From the NCBI RefSeq assembly GCF_030718205.1, contig NZ_JAUZQF010000031.1:1-64000 (forward strand): DNA of 64,000 nucleotides, written 5' to 3'. The stretch comes from Nonomuraea turcica. Its GTDB lineage: Bacteria > Actinomycetota > Actinomycetes > Streptosporangiales > Streptosporangiaceae. This document shows positions 51,884 through 60,083 of this stretch, piece by piece. The notes beneath the pieces are model-generated. The model was not told where the DNA came from. It ran no database searches and was given only the letters and a program-made list of their open reading frames with translations. Positions within the stretch are counted from its first letter, which is position 1. Every line of letters starts with the position of its first letter. The translations under genes were made by a program, and so were the position numbers.

Positions 51884-52240
51884 ATGAGCGTGACCGTCAC
51901 CGACGTCATGACCTTCGTCAGCCAGGCCGACGAGGGCACCCTCGACCAGCTCATCCTCGCCATCCAACAGCGCCGCGAAGTCGTCAAGGCCATTGCGGCG
52001 GCCGCGCTCAAGGAGGGCGATGTCGTGGAGATTCACAGCATCAAGCCCGCCTACTTGAAGGGCATGCGAGGACGAATCGTCACCATCGAGACGATCCGAA
52101 AGACGCGCTGCGCAAGAGTCGCTCTCGACAACCCCTACGACCGCAGCACGGTACGGGCGAGAAGACGTCAAGACCCTACTGACGAGCCCCTGACCGTAGA
52201 CGGCATTCCGCTGGTCTGCCTGCGCAAGACCGAGGAGTGA
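51884..52240 (+). CDS. Small protein with KOW-like segment
   Basis: 118 aa from the ATG at 51884 (aaagggg site). A helical N-terminus (EGTLDQLILAIQQRREVVKA) precedes LKEGDVVEIHSIKPAYLKGM and RGRIVTIETI, a KOW/SH3-like strand set as in nucleic-acid-binding proteins. Role unknown. A terminator lies at 52309. Confidence 0.55.
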   Translation: MSVTVTDVMTFVSQADEGTLDQLILAIQQRREVVKAIAAAALKEGDVVEIHSIKPAYLKGMRGRIVTIETIRKTRCARVALDNPYDRSTVRARRRQDPTDEPLTVDGIPLVCLRKTEE

Positions 52241-52308
52241 GATCCCTGGGGCGTCGAGATAGCGGCCCCATCCCATAACCCCACCCCCACAACCCTGCCT
52301 CGTCCCCC

Positions 52309-52339
52309 AGAGCCGGTCGCGCCTCGCGCGACCGGCTCT
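52309..52339. terminator. Perfect 14-bp hairpin with 3-nt loop
   Basis: agagccggtcgcgc (52309-52322) pairs with gcgcgaccggctct (52326-52339), followed by gtcctttcc. It ends the transcript that includes the 51884 gene. Confidence 0.8.
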
Positions 52340-52392
52340 GTCCTTTCCACCCCCACCCCGAACCGACCTCGAATCCCAGGCAGGCGAATCGC

Positions 52393-53076
52393 ATGACGAC
52401 GACGGCCGCCACGGCCACGATCGCGACCTTGTCCGACATCCTCAAGGTCACCACCAGCGAGCTCGACAGCGCCCTTCAGCAGATGGGCTGGGCGGAAGAG
52501 GAGATAGCAGCCGCAGCAGAGCGGCACCCCGCTGCGGCGGACACGCTCTTTCACAGCTGGCCGCTGCTCAAGCCCACCCGCGTCCTCATCAGCACGGAGT
52601 TCGTCTACCGGGCGCACTGTCGCGAGCTGCTGGACCGGGTCACCGCCGGCCAGGACACCCGGCCCGGCACCGCAGCCGAAGCATGCTGCGCGTGCTGTCA
52701 CGCCAGCCTCATCGCGCCGTTGACCTCCTACGCCGCCGGCCTCTACCTGCGCACCTGGGCGAAAGCGTTCCCCGACCAGGTGATGTTCGCTGACATGCAC
52801 AAACACCACGAGGAGCTGGAAGGCCGCAGCATCGACGATCTCGCGACAGGTCTTCGGCGCAAACTCACGATCGAGGACCGCAAGCTCGGGACGATCGAAT
52901 GCTCCGGCCGCCACCACGGCGAGCCCGTGCAGTGCCGATACGCGGGCCTCGGCCTCAGCGGCCTGCCGGGCGATGCTGGCAGGCGCCGCTCCATGACCGC
53001 TCGCCCCACCACACCAGCCGCCGCGCGGCCGAGCACGACCAAGCAGCGGCCGCCGCTCCCGGACCCGCTGTTCTAG
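52393..53076 (+). CDS. Hypothetical protein
   Basis: 227 aa. LSDILKVTTSELDSALQQMG, LFHSWPLLKPTRVLISTEFV, YRAHCRELLDRVTAGQDTRP, and AACCACCHASLIAPLTSYAA-type cysteines (EACCACCHAS) are recognisable as a family often found on actinomycete plasmids, without known function. Helical, with a disordered C-terminus (TTPAAARPSTTKQRPPLPD). It precedes the gene split by the IS630-like element. Confidence 0.6.
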   Translation: MTTTAATATIATLSDILKVTTSELDSALQQMGWAEEEIAAAAERHPAAADTLFHSWPLLKPTRVLISTEFVYRAHCRELLDRVTAGQDTRPGTAAEACCACCHASLIAPLTSYAAGLYLRTWAKAFPDQVMFADMHKHHEELEGRSIDDLATGLRRKLTIEDRKLGTIECSGRHHGEPVQCRYAGLGLSGLPGDAGRRRSMTARPTTPAAARPSTTKQRPPLPDPLF

Positions 53077-53105
53077 CCATCCACCCTGGCAAGGAGTCCC
53101 GTCCC

Positions 53106-53575
53106 ATGGACCTCGCCATCAATCACGTCCCGGTCGACGCCGTGGTGCTGGACGCCGGCCCCGTCGGCAAGCTACGCGTACGGGCCCGTCCCAACCCGGC
53201 CACCGGCACGCTGGCGTGCCACGTCAGCAGCTCCAAGGTGGCGGCACGTTCACCCTGGAGCCCGCCTTCGACCTTGACGACATCGACCCCGGCACCACCC
53301 GCCTGGTCATCCACTATGGCGGCGAGCTGCCTGCCGAGGCCCGCTCTGGCCGTCAACGCCCCGACCGGCCGGTGATCCACCGCACCACCCGCCTGGTCGA
53401 CTCCAACGTCATCGACGCGGCCCGGGCCCGCGAAGGCGCCCGCGCTCCGCGCGAACTTGGGCTTGGCGTCGTCTGGCGGCGAGATGCCTGCAGCCGCCAC
53501 CACCACGCACCGGTCCCCCGCCGCATCGCCAACCAGGTGGCCACCGTCGTGGCCGCGCTGGCCTTGTACTGGCTA
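53106..53575 (+). pseudogene. Hypothetical gene interrupted by the IS630-like element, 5' part
   Basis: The ATG at 53106 opens MDLAINHVPVDAVVLDAGPV. One missing base near 53238 shifts the frame; the sense continues GGGTFTLEPAFDLDDIDPGT, TTRLVIHYGGELPAEARSG and NQVATVVAALALYWL. At 53574 the TA of the codon cta is the insertion point of the mobile element. The remainder is at 55897-56100. Confidence 0.65.
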
Positions 53576-53725
53576 GTGGCCCGTCTCTGAACGTTGACCC
53601 GGTAATTGATCTCAGCCGGTGGACCCGTAAAGCTGGCTGCTCTGTGGCCTGCGGCAATGCATCTAGCTTGGGGCTCATCCCGCCGACCGGATGGAGAGCC
53701 TATGTTGACGCACATGCATGGGCGC

Positions 53726-54517
53726 TCACCGGCCCGGGTTGCCTGCCTTGGAGCGGGGGTGCGAACGTTGGTCGACAGCAGCGAGCACCTTGTTGTCCTG
53801 GTATTGAGTCTGAGTTCCCCGCTCACTGTGACGCCGGCTCTGACTCTGGCTTTCGTGGCTGTGGCTGTGGCTGTGGCTGTGGCTCTGCGAGCCCACGGGC
53901 CGCTTGACCTTGATGCCAGGTCGTCGGCCAGGCGGGCCAGGTAGGACGCCGTTGAAGAGGCGCGCGATGGCCACTCCGACGGGACGGTTGCCGACGGTGA
54001 TGGGGGCGCCGATGACGGTATTGGTCGCGGTATCGATCATCGACACGTTATTCGAGCCGAAGTTGGCTACGTAGGCGCGGGTGCCGTTGGGAGTGATCGC
54101 CACCCCGAAGGGCAGCGCGCCGACGGGGATGGTGTCGATGACCGTGTTGGTCGCAGTGTTGATCATCGACACGTTACTCGAGTTGAAGTTGGCTACGTAG
54201 GCGCGGGTGCCGTTGGGAGTGATCGCCACCGCGGCGGGCTGGGCGCCGACGGGGATGGTGTCGATGACGGTGTTGGTCGCGGTGTTGATCACCGACACGG
54301 TACCCGAGCCGCTGTTGGCCACGTAGGCGAACTGCCGGACCTGAGCGACCGCTGGGGCGGGTACCCCCGTCAGCGGTATCAGCGTGGCCAGGCCGACTGC
54401 GATGGCTGCCGCAGCCACGATCGGCCGAACACGAGACCACGACCCGCGCCAACGAGACCGGTCCTGCACTCCGGCATGGCGATTCGCCCTGGCGTTTGCG
54501 ATCAAATGTGTAAACAC
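53726..54517 (-). CDS. Exported YVTN beta-propeller protein, truncated, with low-complexity tail
   Basis: 263 aa. An N-terminal signal-type segment (PIVAAAAIAVGLATLIPLTG) is followed by three YVTN repeats (FAYVANSGSGTVSVINTATN, IDTIPVGAQPAAVAITPNG). A full propeller needs more repeats. After GVAIARLFNGVLPG the frame enters a SHSHSHSHSHESQSQS tail made by a short (gctgtg)-type DNA repeat, so the 3' end is probably a fusion created by rearrangement. It lies inside the IS630-like element as cargo. Confidence 0.65.
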   Translation of the reverse strand: MFTHLIANARANRHAGVQDRSRWRGSWSRVRPIVAAAAIAVGLATLIPLTGVPAPAVAQVRQFAYVANSGSGTVSVINTATNTVIDTIPVGAQPAAVAITPNGTRAYVANFNSSNVSMINTATNTVIDTIPVGALPFGVAITPNGTRAYVANFGSNNVSMIDTATNTVIGAPITVGNRPVGVAIARLFNGVLPGPPGRRPGIKVKRPVGSQSHSHSHSHSHESQSQSRRHSERGTQTQYQDNKVLAAVDQRSHPRSKAGNPGR

Positions 54518-54708
54518 GGGTTACCCCCACAGCGACGATGACCAGGGTTCCGTTCTACGCACGCAGGGCGGAGCGCTCGGCACAGCGGCGCGCCGTGTTG
54601 GTGGTCGTAACCGATAATTGGCCCCTTCATCGGATTGACGGCATAGTGGTCAATCGGGGAAGGATGGGCGTTGACCCCAACCGCTGGTGACGTGTGCCTA
54701 GTGGCCCG

Positions 54709-55865
54709 TCACGCAACCTTGGACGGGTAACTGGTCCAGCTTCGGATGGGTGAGCTGGCGGCGAAGCTGGTCTTCGGTTGCGCGCGTGCGTTGTGCCAGC
54801 GGACGTAGGCACCGATCGCCGCGTTCTGCTCGTCGTGGGTGCGGTGGTCGGTGCCGTTGAGGGCGTAGTAGCGCAGTGCGGCGAACTCGGACTCGATCCA
54901 GTTCAACCACGAGCCGTAGTGGGCAGGAACACCAGCTCGATGTCGTTGTCGGCGGCCCAGGAGCGGACCTCGGGGTGCTTGTGCGGCGAGTAGTTGTCCA
55001 TGATCACGTAGAGCGTCTCGCCGGGCCAGCGGGCGCGCAGCGTCTTGAGGAAGGACAAGAACTCCCGCCACCGCTTGCGCTGGCGGATGCGGTAGTAGAG
55101 CTTGCCGGTGGCCAGATCCAGCGCGGCAATCATGTGCATGACGCCGAAGTAGCGGTTGTAGGTAGCCCGCAGCCGGGCCGGGCTTCCGGCAGGCCGCCAG
55201 CGTTTGCCCGGGCGTGGCATCAGATTCAGCGGCCCGAACTCATCGACGCAGATCACCCGCCCATCGGCCGGAGGTTGGTCGTATAACTCCAGCACGCGCT
55301 GCATCTTCGCGATGAACTGCGGATCGTTGGAGGCCTTCCATGTGGTGGTGCTCTGCCAGGTCACCTTCCCGGCCCGCAGGATGCGCGACAGGTGCTGGCG
55401 GCTGATCGAGGTGACGACTCCACGGTCGGCCAGGTGGTCGGCTAGGGTGCGCAGGCTCCAGGTGGAGTGGCCGCTGATGCCCCACTCGGCGGGGACCGTG
55501 CGGGCGATGAGGCAGATGTGCTCGCGCGTCTGCTCATTGATCGCCGGTGGACGGCCCCCGCTCCATTTTGGGTCCAGCGCGTCGAACCCCCGCTCGTTGA
55601 AGGCGTGGATGACATCGCGCACGTAGTCCTCGCTGACCTGCAGCAATGAGGTGGTGTCCGGCACGCTTTGGCCCTGGCCGGACATCATCACCACGATCGC
55701 CCGCCGTAGCTTGACCGGGTCCTTGGCGGTCCGGGTGATGCGCTGTAGTTTGCGGCCCTCCTCCATCGACAAGGGCCGGACGAACACATCCGGTCGGCGA
55801 GCCACGACCACCTCCCCAAGAGTTGCAGAGGCAGTCAGCCTGACGGTTTCACTGTCCGAGATCAA
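54709..55865 (-). CDS. IS630 family transposase (1-base frameshift near 54912)
   Basis: Start 55865. Helix-turn-helix regions (SVPDTTSLLQVSEDYVRDVI) and the DDE core: RVICVDEFGPLNLMPRPGKR, LYVIMDNYSPHKHPEVR, and, after the shift, HYGSWLNWIESEFAALRYYA. The first frame stops at 54903; one missing C in the codons for FLPTYG breaks it. The rest (AAIGAYVRWHNARAQPKTSF) ends at 54709. The DDE residues are all present, so a corrected or programmed-shift product could be active. IS630 members are known to use frameshifting, but here the simple explanation is a deletion. Confidence 0.8.
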
Positions 55866-55896
55866 TTACCGGGTCAACGTTCAGAGACGAGCCACT

Positions 55897-56100
55897 AGAG
55901 CGTTCCGACCTCGACCAGCTTCGCCGCGCCGCCGCCTGCCGCGCCATCCACCGTCATCGCTTGCTGGCCCGCCAGCACGAAGCCATCACCCAGCACGAAG
56001 CCGTCCTGGCCGAGATGCGCCTGCGGTTGGCCCGCATGCAGCAGCTGCTGCGTGACAACGAACACGACCCGGTCGGCACCGCGGCGCCGGACGCCGGCTG
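55897..56100 (+). pseudogene. Hypothetical gene interrupted by the IS630-like element, 3' part
   Basis: Joined at the TA duplication to the 5' part, the frame continues exactly: YWLERSDLDQLRRAAACRAI, then HRLLARQHEAITQHEAVLAE, then MRLRLARMQQLLRDNEHDP to a TGA at 56100. This exact fit shows that 53576-55898 was inserted as one unit. The C-terminus is a likely coiled coil. Confidence 0.65.
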
Positions 56101-56136
56101 ACCCCGCCCCTTCTTACGGAAGTGACAGATACCGAA

Positions 56137-56161
56137 GGCCTCGCCGACGCGCGGCGAGGCC
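56137..56161. terminator. Bidirectional-type hairpin between convergent genes
   Basis: ggcctcgccg (56137-56146) pairs with cggcgaggcc (56152-56161). It separates the interrupted plus-strand gene (end 56100) from the secreted-protein gene that ends at 56177 on the other strand. Confidence 0.65.
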
Positions 56162-56176
56162 GGAAATCGGATTGAC

Positions 56177-56659
56177 CTATAGCCCGGTCAGCTTGAGCCT
56201 GACCTGGTAGGAGTAGAAGGTCTCATCGGTCCCGTCGACGAAAGTCTCCTCGATGGCCACCCCGCCCCTGGCCAGCCCAAAGCACGTGAGGCCGTTCGCG
56301 ATCGCCACGCCCAGGCTGACGCCCGTGCCAGCGGCTGGGGGCGTGACCTCGCGCAGGTCGAAGCCCACGCTGCCGACGGTTCCGACGATCGTGGTCGGGA
56401 ACTCGAAGTCGGCGGGGTCTCCGTCGCCGCCGGTCACCATCGGGAAGTAGTTGTCGTTGAACCTGGGGAACAGGTTCCCGCCGACCAGGAAGCGGAGCTC
56501 ATCGCGCCCGTCCCGTTCCGCGGCGTTCAACGAGTCGATGTCGAAAAGCTCCACACGGCACGACGTGGCCATGGCGGCGGCCGGGCTCGCGGTCACAGCC
56601 AGCGGCGCTACCAGGCCCACGGCTAGGGCTAATCCGGCGATCAGCTTATGAGATTGCAT
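56177..56659 (-). CDS. Secreted protein of unknown function
   Basis: The ATG at 56659 after aaaaggg gives 160 aa. A clear Sec signal peptide (MQSHKLIAGLALAVGLVAPL, cleavage near ASPAAA) precedes a mature domain of about 130 aa rich in beta strands with two Cys (TSCRVELFD and LTCFGLARGG). No family recognised. Confidence 0.65.
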   Translation of the reverse strand: MQSHKLIAGLALAVGLVAPLAVTASPAAAMATSCRVELFDIDSLNAAERDGRDELRFLVGGNLFPRFNDNYFPMVTGGDGDPADFEFPTTIVGTVGSVGFDLREVTPPAAGTGVSLGVAIANGLTCFGLARGGVAIEETFVDGTDETFYSYQVRLKLTGL

Positions 56660-57419
56660 GCTGCCCTTTTCTGAGTAGTGGGCGCGTGGGGACCTCCCCG
56701 ATCTGCGGGGAGCACGGTTCCCTGTCCTCGCAGAGTCGCCCTGATGCCTCGCATAAGCAGCGCACAATTACCCGTTGGCCCGGTGCTCTTCGGCATTGCG
56801 CGTCCATGGTCCACTATGCAGCTTGGTGCTGGGCGGGCCGCCTCTCGGCCCGGGAGGATCCACCGGCCGAGGTCGTATATGGCCAGCCCGCGCGCGAAGA
56901 TCGGCCAGCGGCCCAGGCGTTCCAGCAGGGGCCGGTAGGTGACCAGGTCCTGAAGGGCACCCCGTTGGATGAGGTGCGCGAGCAGCGGGTGACCCGCGGC
57001 CGCCGCTCCCTGCACCTGATCGGGTCCGAGGTGCGCGAGGCCAAAAGGATCGCTAAGGACCAAGAGCACGATACCGATCTGCGGTGCGGCTGGTATCCCC
57101 TGGCCGAGGCGGGCAACCACCGCGCGGCCTGTCTGGCCGGCATCAAGGACAAGACCGGCCGCACCTGGGGCAAGAGCGGCCGGCGCAGCCCTGACCTGCC
57201 CACGCGGGAGGAGTTCTACGTTGCCGCTCCCCACGTCGGGCCGGAGAAGCGCAGGCCTGGCTTTTGGACGATGTGGGCCCGAGCGGGGTGACCCCGAAGC
57301 TCACCCCACGCGGCACCGCCTTACCGGTTCCCCTGGCCACCCGCTTACCACGCTCGACCTCGGCGGCGCCCTCGGCGCTGGCGAGCCCTTTTGCCCCTGG
57401 CACTGTTGAAAGGACCTCG
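56660..57419. other. Low-confidence region with a possible gene remnant
   Basis: About 760 bases. On the plus strand from about 56900 to 57291 a frame reads DEVREQRVTRGRRSLHLIGS, then EVREAKRIAKDQEHDTDLRC, then PTREEFYVAAPHVGPEKRR, and looks protein-like without a good start. It may be the C-terminal end of a lost gene. Nothing else convincing is seen. A gaaagga site at the right end serves the next gene. Confidence 0.35.
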
Positions 57420-57737
57420 ATGCTGTCTCTTTCCGAGCACCTGCCCACGACACTGCGTGACTCGGCTCAGCCGCTCACGGACCAAGATCTGGGGGTGCTC
57501 CGCTTCCTTCCCAGCCCGCTCTTCTCCGTCTACAACCGCGACGTCATCCATGCCGAGTTCTGCACCCTCGACGGCAAGTACGGCCAGGTGTGCAAGGCGC
57601 TCCGCGAGAGCGGCTTCTACCCGCGCGGTGAGTGGCTGACCGGCAAGGTTTCTACCGGCCCGCGCTACGACACGATCGAGTCCGCCATCCAGGCGGCTCT
57701 TGATCAGCTGAGCGCACCCGGGCAGGGCGCCCGATGA
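57420..57737 (+). CDS. Hypothetical protein
   Basis: 105 aa from the ATG at 57420 (gaaagga site). Contains FSVYNRDVIHAEFCTLDGKY and YDTIESAIQAALDQL. No family recognised. It overlaps the next gene by 4 bp and is part of a three-gene transcript ending in the Mom-like gene. Confidence 0.5.
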   Translation: MLSLSEHLPTTLRDSAQPLTDQDLGVLRFLPSPLFSVYNRDVIHAEFCTLDGKYGQVCKALRESGFYPRGEWLTGKVSTGPRYDTIESAIQAALDQLSAPGQGAR

Positions 57738-58066
57738 CCGATACGCAGTCGATCCACTACCAGCACGACACCGATGGCCGGATCTTCTTCATCGAGGGCG
57801 GCCACCGCCGTCAGGTCTTGAACAGGCACACCTTTGCCAGCCCGGCGGCGTGCGCCGTGGTGCACGAGCTGAACAACGCCATCGCCTACGGCCGGGTCAA
57901 CGGCGGCACCTCCACCTACCGAACCGACGGCGGCCACATCTACGTCCGGTACCACCCTCAGGAAGTTGAGGGCGTCGTACCCGTCTACGAGCTGCTGAGT
58001 TCGGAGCAGTTGAAGGCCTTGGCCCACGAACTGCACCAGGCCGGGCAGATGGGGGCTTACACGTGA
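57734..58066 (+). CDS. Hypothetical protein
   Basis: 110 aa, ATGA overlap with the preceding gene. IHYQHDTDGRIFFIEGGHRR, TSTYRTDGGHIYVRYHPQEV and LKALAHELHQAGQMG suggest a small alpha/beta protein. Function unknown; coupled to the Mom-like gene through another short overlap (58063-58066). Confidence 0.5.
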   Translation: MTDTQSIHYQHDTDGRIFFIEGGHRRQVLNRHTFASPAACAVVHELNNAIAYGRVNGGTSTYRTDGGHIYVRYHPQEVEGVVPVYELLSSEQLKALAHELHQAGQMGAYT

Positions 58067-58452
58067 CCCGCTACGTCCAGCAGGTCCTGGAGCTCACGCC
58101 CTTCTCCACTGAGCGTGGCCAGCGCTGGCGAGACCGCGCGTTCTCCTGGCAGCTGCAGCGGTGCGTGTTCGAGGCGGACCGCTACAGCGTCGAACTGATC
58201 GACCGCAAGCCCGCCAAGGAGTTCGTGGTGCGCCACCACTACAGCGGCTCGTGGCCTGCCGTGATCCATCAGATGGGCATGTTCGACCACGCCGAGCCCG
58301 GTCAGCCGCGGCTCGTCGGGGTGGCCGCGCTGTCCTACCCGACCAGCAACGCCAGCCTCACCAACGCCTTCCCCGGGCTGGAGGTGGGGGCGCAGAGTCT
58401 TGTGCTCGGCCGGTTCGTGCTCCTGGACGACGTGCCGCTCAACGGCGAGAGT
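58063..58452 (+). pseudogene. Mom-like (GNAT-fold DNA modification) gene, 3' truncated
   Basis: The first 130 residues (MTRYVQQVLELTPFSTERGQ, EFVVRHHYSGSWPAVIHQM, LVLGRFVLLDDVPLNGES) resemble actinobacterial relatives of phage Mu Mom, which alters adenines in DNA. After NGES the sequence becomes unrelated and the frame stops at 58557. The active-site half of the GNAT fold is lost. The break coincides with the left edge of the recombinase element, so insertion is the likely cause. Confidence 0.5.
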
Positions 58453-58577
58453 GGGCGGTGTTGCGCCGCCTGCAACAACTTGTCGTCCCGTTCTGATCTC
58501 AATGAGAGCCGAGGTAGACAGAGTAAGTCCCGGCCCATCGCTGAGGAAGCCGCTTGACGGTTGCATGCGACGCGACA

Positions 58578-59747
58578 ATGATGCGGTCCATGGGCCGAAC
58601 CCCTTCGTCGTTAACGATGGAGCGTGCCCGGCGGGCACTGCAGACCCCGCTGGGAGCGGCGGCATTCCTGGAGGCGTCCCTCGTTCACCTGAATCTGCCG
58701 CAAGCCGTGTTCGAGGCGATGCTGGAGGAGTTCGATCGCCAGCAGGCGGCACGAGGGCTGGCGGTGGACACGCGACGGGGCCGCGAGCGACTGGTCCGGC
58801 AATTGCGTGCTTCCTCCGACGCCTGGCCCTGGGAGTGGCTGCCGAGCCACTTCGACGCCTGGAGTGCCGCTCACCTGCGCCAGGGGCGCACGAAGGCCAC
58901 CTTACGGGGCTACCAGAACGCGATCGTCGCGTTCTGTGCGTTCATCGCCGATCCTCGCTACCGGTGGGGCGAGGTGTGCGAGCGGCTGTTCGGTATGGTG
59001 CCGGCGCAGGTGACGCATGATCTGAACCTGATCCGGCATAAGGGCGACTACGAGGGCCGTCCAGAAGCCAACCGCCCTCTGGCCAGGGCTGAACTGGACA
59101 CCTTCTTCAGTACCGTGAACGCCCGCGCAGAAACCGCCGCGCGGCTGCATCGCAAAGGTGCTGCGACGGCCCACCGCGACGCGGTCATGTTCTTGACGAT
59201 GCTCGGCTGGGGCACCCGGCGGACCGAGACCGCCTGCCTGGACGTGGACGACTTCCGCCGGAACGCCAAGAGCCCGCAGTTCGGGCAGTACGGCGTGCTG
59301 GTGGTGCGCAACGCCAAGAGCTTCCCTGGAGGGCCGCCGCGCCGGCGCAGTGTCCTGACCGCCTTCCCCTGGGCGGCCCAAGCCGTTCAGGACTGGGTGG
59401 AACGGGTGCGGTCCGCCTGCTATCCGGAGGTGGAGAGCAAGGTGCTGTTCCCGACGGAACGGCTGAGGCGGATCACCCCTCGGCAGATCAACCTGCGTTT
59501 CGCGGCGATCCGGGACGAGGCGGGCTTACCGAACTACCTCAACCCGCACTGCCTGCGCCACTCGTATACCTCTACCAGTTTCGAGATGGGCTGGCCGATG
59601 GCTCTGGTGCAAGATCAGTTGGGGCATACACACGTGGCGACCACGGCCGTCTACACGGCCTTGTCCGACGATTTCAAGGACCGGGTGCTATACGACAGTC
59701 TCGGCATGAGCTGGGATGACCACAATCCTGCGGGAGGAGCGCGGTGA
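58578..59747 (+). CDS. Tyrosine recombinase/integrase
   Basis: 389 aa from the ATG at 58578 (58554 TTG and 58590 ATG are alternatives; no strong ribosome site). Core-binding domain KATLRGYQNAIVAFCAFIAD; catalytic residues in MLGWGTRRTETACLDVDDF (Arg), LNPHCLRHSYTSTSFEMGW (HxxR), QDQLGHTHVATTAVYTALSD (His and nucleophilic Tyr). All conserved residues are present, so it should be active. It overlaps the following XRE gene by 4 bp. Confidence 0.88.
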   Translation: MMRSMGRTPSSLTMERARRALQTPLGAAAFLEASLVHLNLPQAVFEAMLEEFDRQQAARGLAVDTRRGRERLVRQLRASSDAWPWEWLPSHFDAWSAAHLRQGRTKATLRGYQNAIVAFCAFIADPRYRWGEVCERLFGMVPAQVTHDLNLIRHKGDYEGRPEANRPLARAELDTFFSTVNARAETAARLHRKGAATAHRDAVMFLTMLGWGTRRTETACLDVDDFRRNAKSPQFGQYGVLVVRNAKSFPGGPPRRRSVLTAFPWAAQAVQDWVERVRSACYPEVESKVLFPTERLRRITPRQINLRFAAIRDEAGLPNYLNPHCLRHSYTSTSFEMGWPMALVQDQLGHTHVATTAVYTALSDDFKDRVLYDSLGMSWDDHNPAGGAR

Positions 59748-60079
59748 GCGGGCCGGCCTTTGAGTGGAAGCTGCGCGAGCTGATGGCGATGCGGCAGATG
59801 TTCCGCACCACCGACCTGATCGCTCCCCTCGCCGAGCGGGGCATCGAACTGTCACGATCGCAGGTCTATCGTCTGGTCGCCGAGACCCCGGAGCGGGTGA
59901 CCATCCCGCTGCTGCTGGCGCTGTGCGACATTCTGGGCTGTGGGTTGACTGATCTGGCCGTGCCGGTGGACGCTGCGCAGCAGCGCCCCAGGAAGAGGCC
60001 CGCCCGCAAGCAGGTGGTCGGCGATACGGCGTCGCTGCCGCCGACGGCGGTGCCGAAGTCGTTCTTCGACCGGAGGTAG
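59744..60079 (+). CDS. Small XRE/Cro-type DNA-binding protein
   Basis: 111 aa from a GTG overlapping the recombinase stop. LRELMAMRQMFRTTDLIAPL, IELSRSQVYRLVAETPERV and LLLALCDILGCGLTDLAVPV form the helix-turn-helix typical of HTH_26 proteins. A basic tail follows. It probably regulates the element or assists the recombinases. Four bases separate it from the next start. Confidence 0.8.
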   Translation: MSGPAFEWKLRELMAMRQMFRTTDLIAPLAERGIELSRSQVYRLVAETPERVTIPLLLALCDILGCGLTDLAVPVDAAQQRPRKRPARKQVVGDTASLPPTAVPKSFFDRR

Positions 60080-60083
60080 CCCG

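Larger units (their letters stand above)
53573..55899. mobile_element. IS630-like element carrying a beta-propeller gene
   Basis: The 41-base sequence at 53573-53613 is repeated inverted at 55859-55899 with one mismatch. TA dinucleotides at both outer edges fit the IS630 target duplication. Removing 2323 bases restores the interrupted gene's frame. Inside are the transposase (minus strand) and a second, unrelated-looking ORF with YVTN repeats. A third, poorer copy of the end (ctagtggcccgtc at 54698) lies between them, as if the original element ended there and later gained the extra 1.1 kb. Confidence 0.85.

Noticed and set aside
56641..57234. 197-aa minus-strand ORF upstream of the secreted protein
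   Set aside because: No ribosome site and no domain; it competes with a more protein-like plus-strand frame, so neither was called as a full gene.
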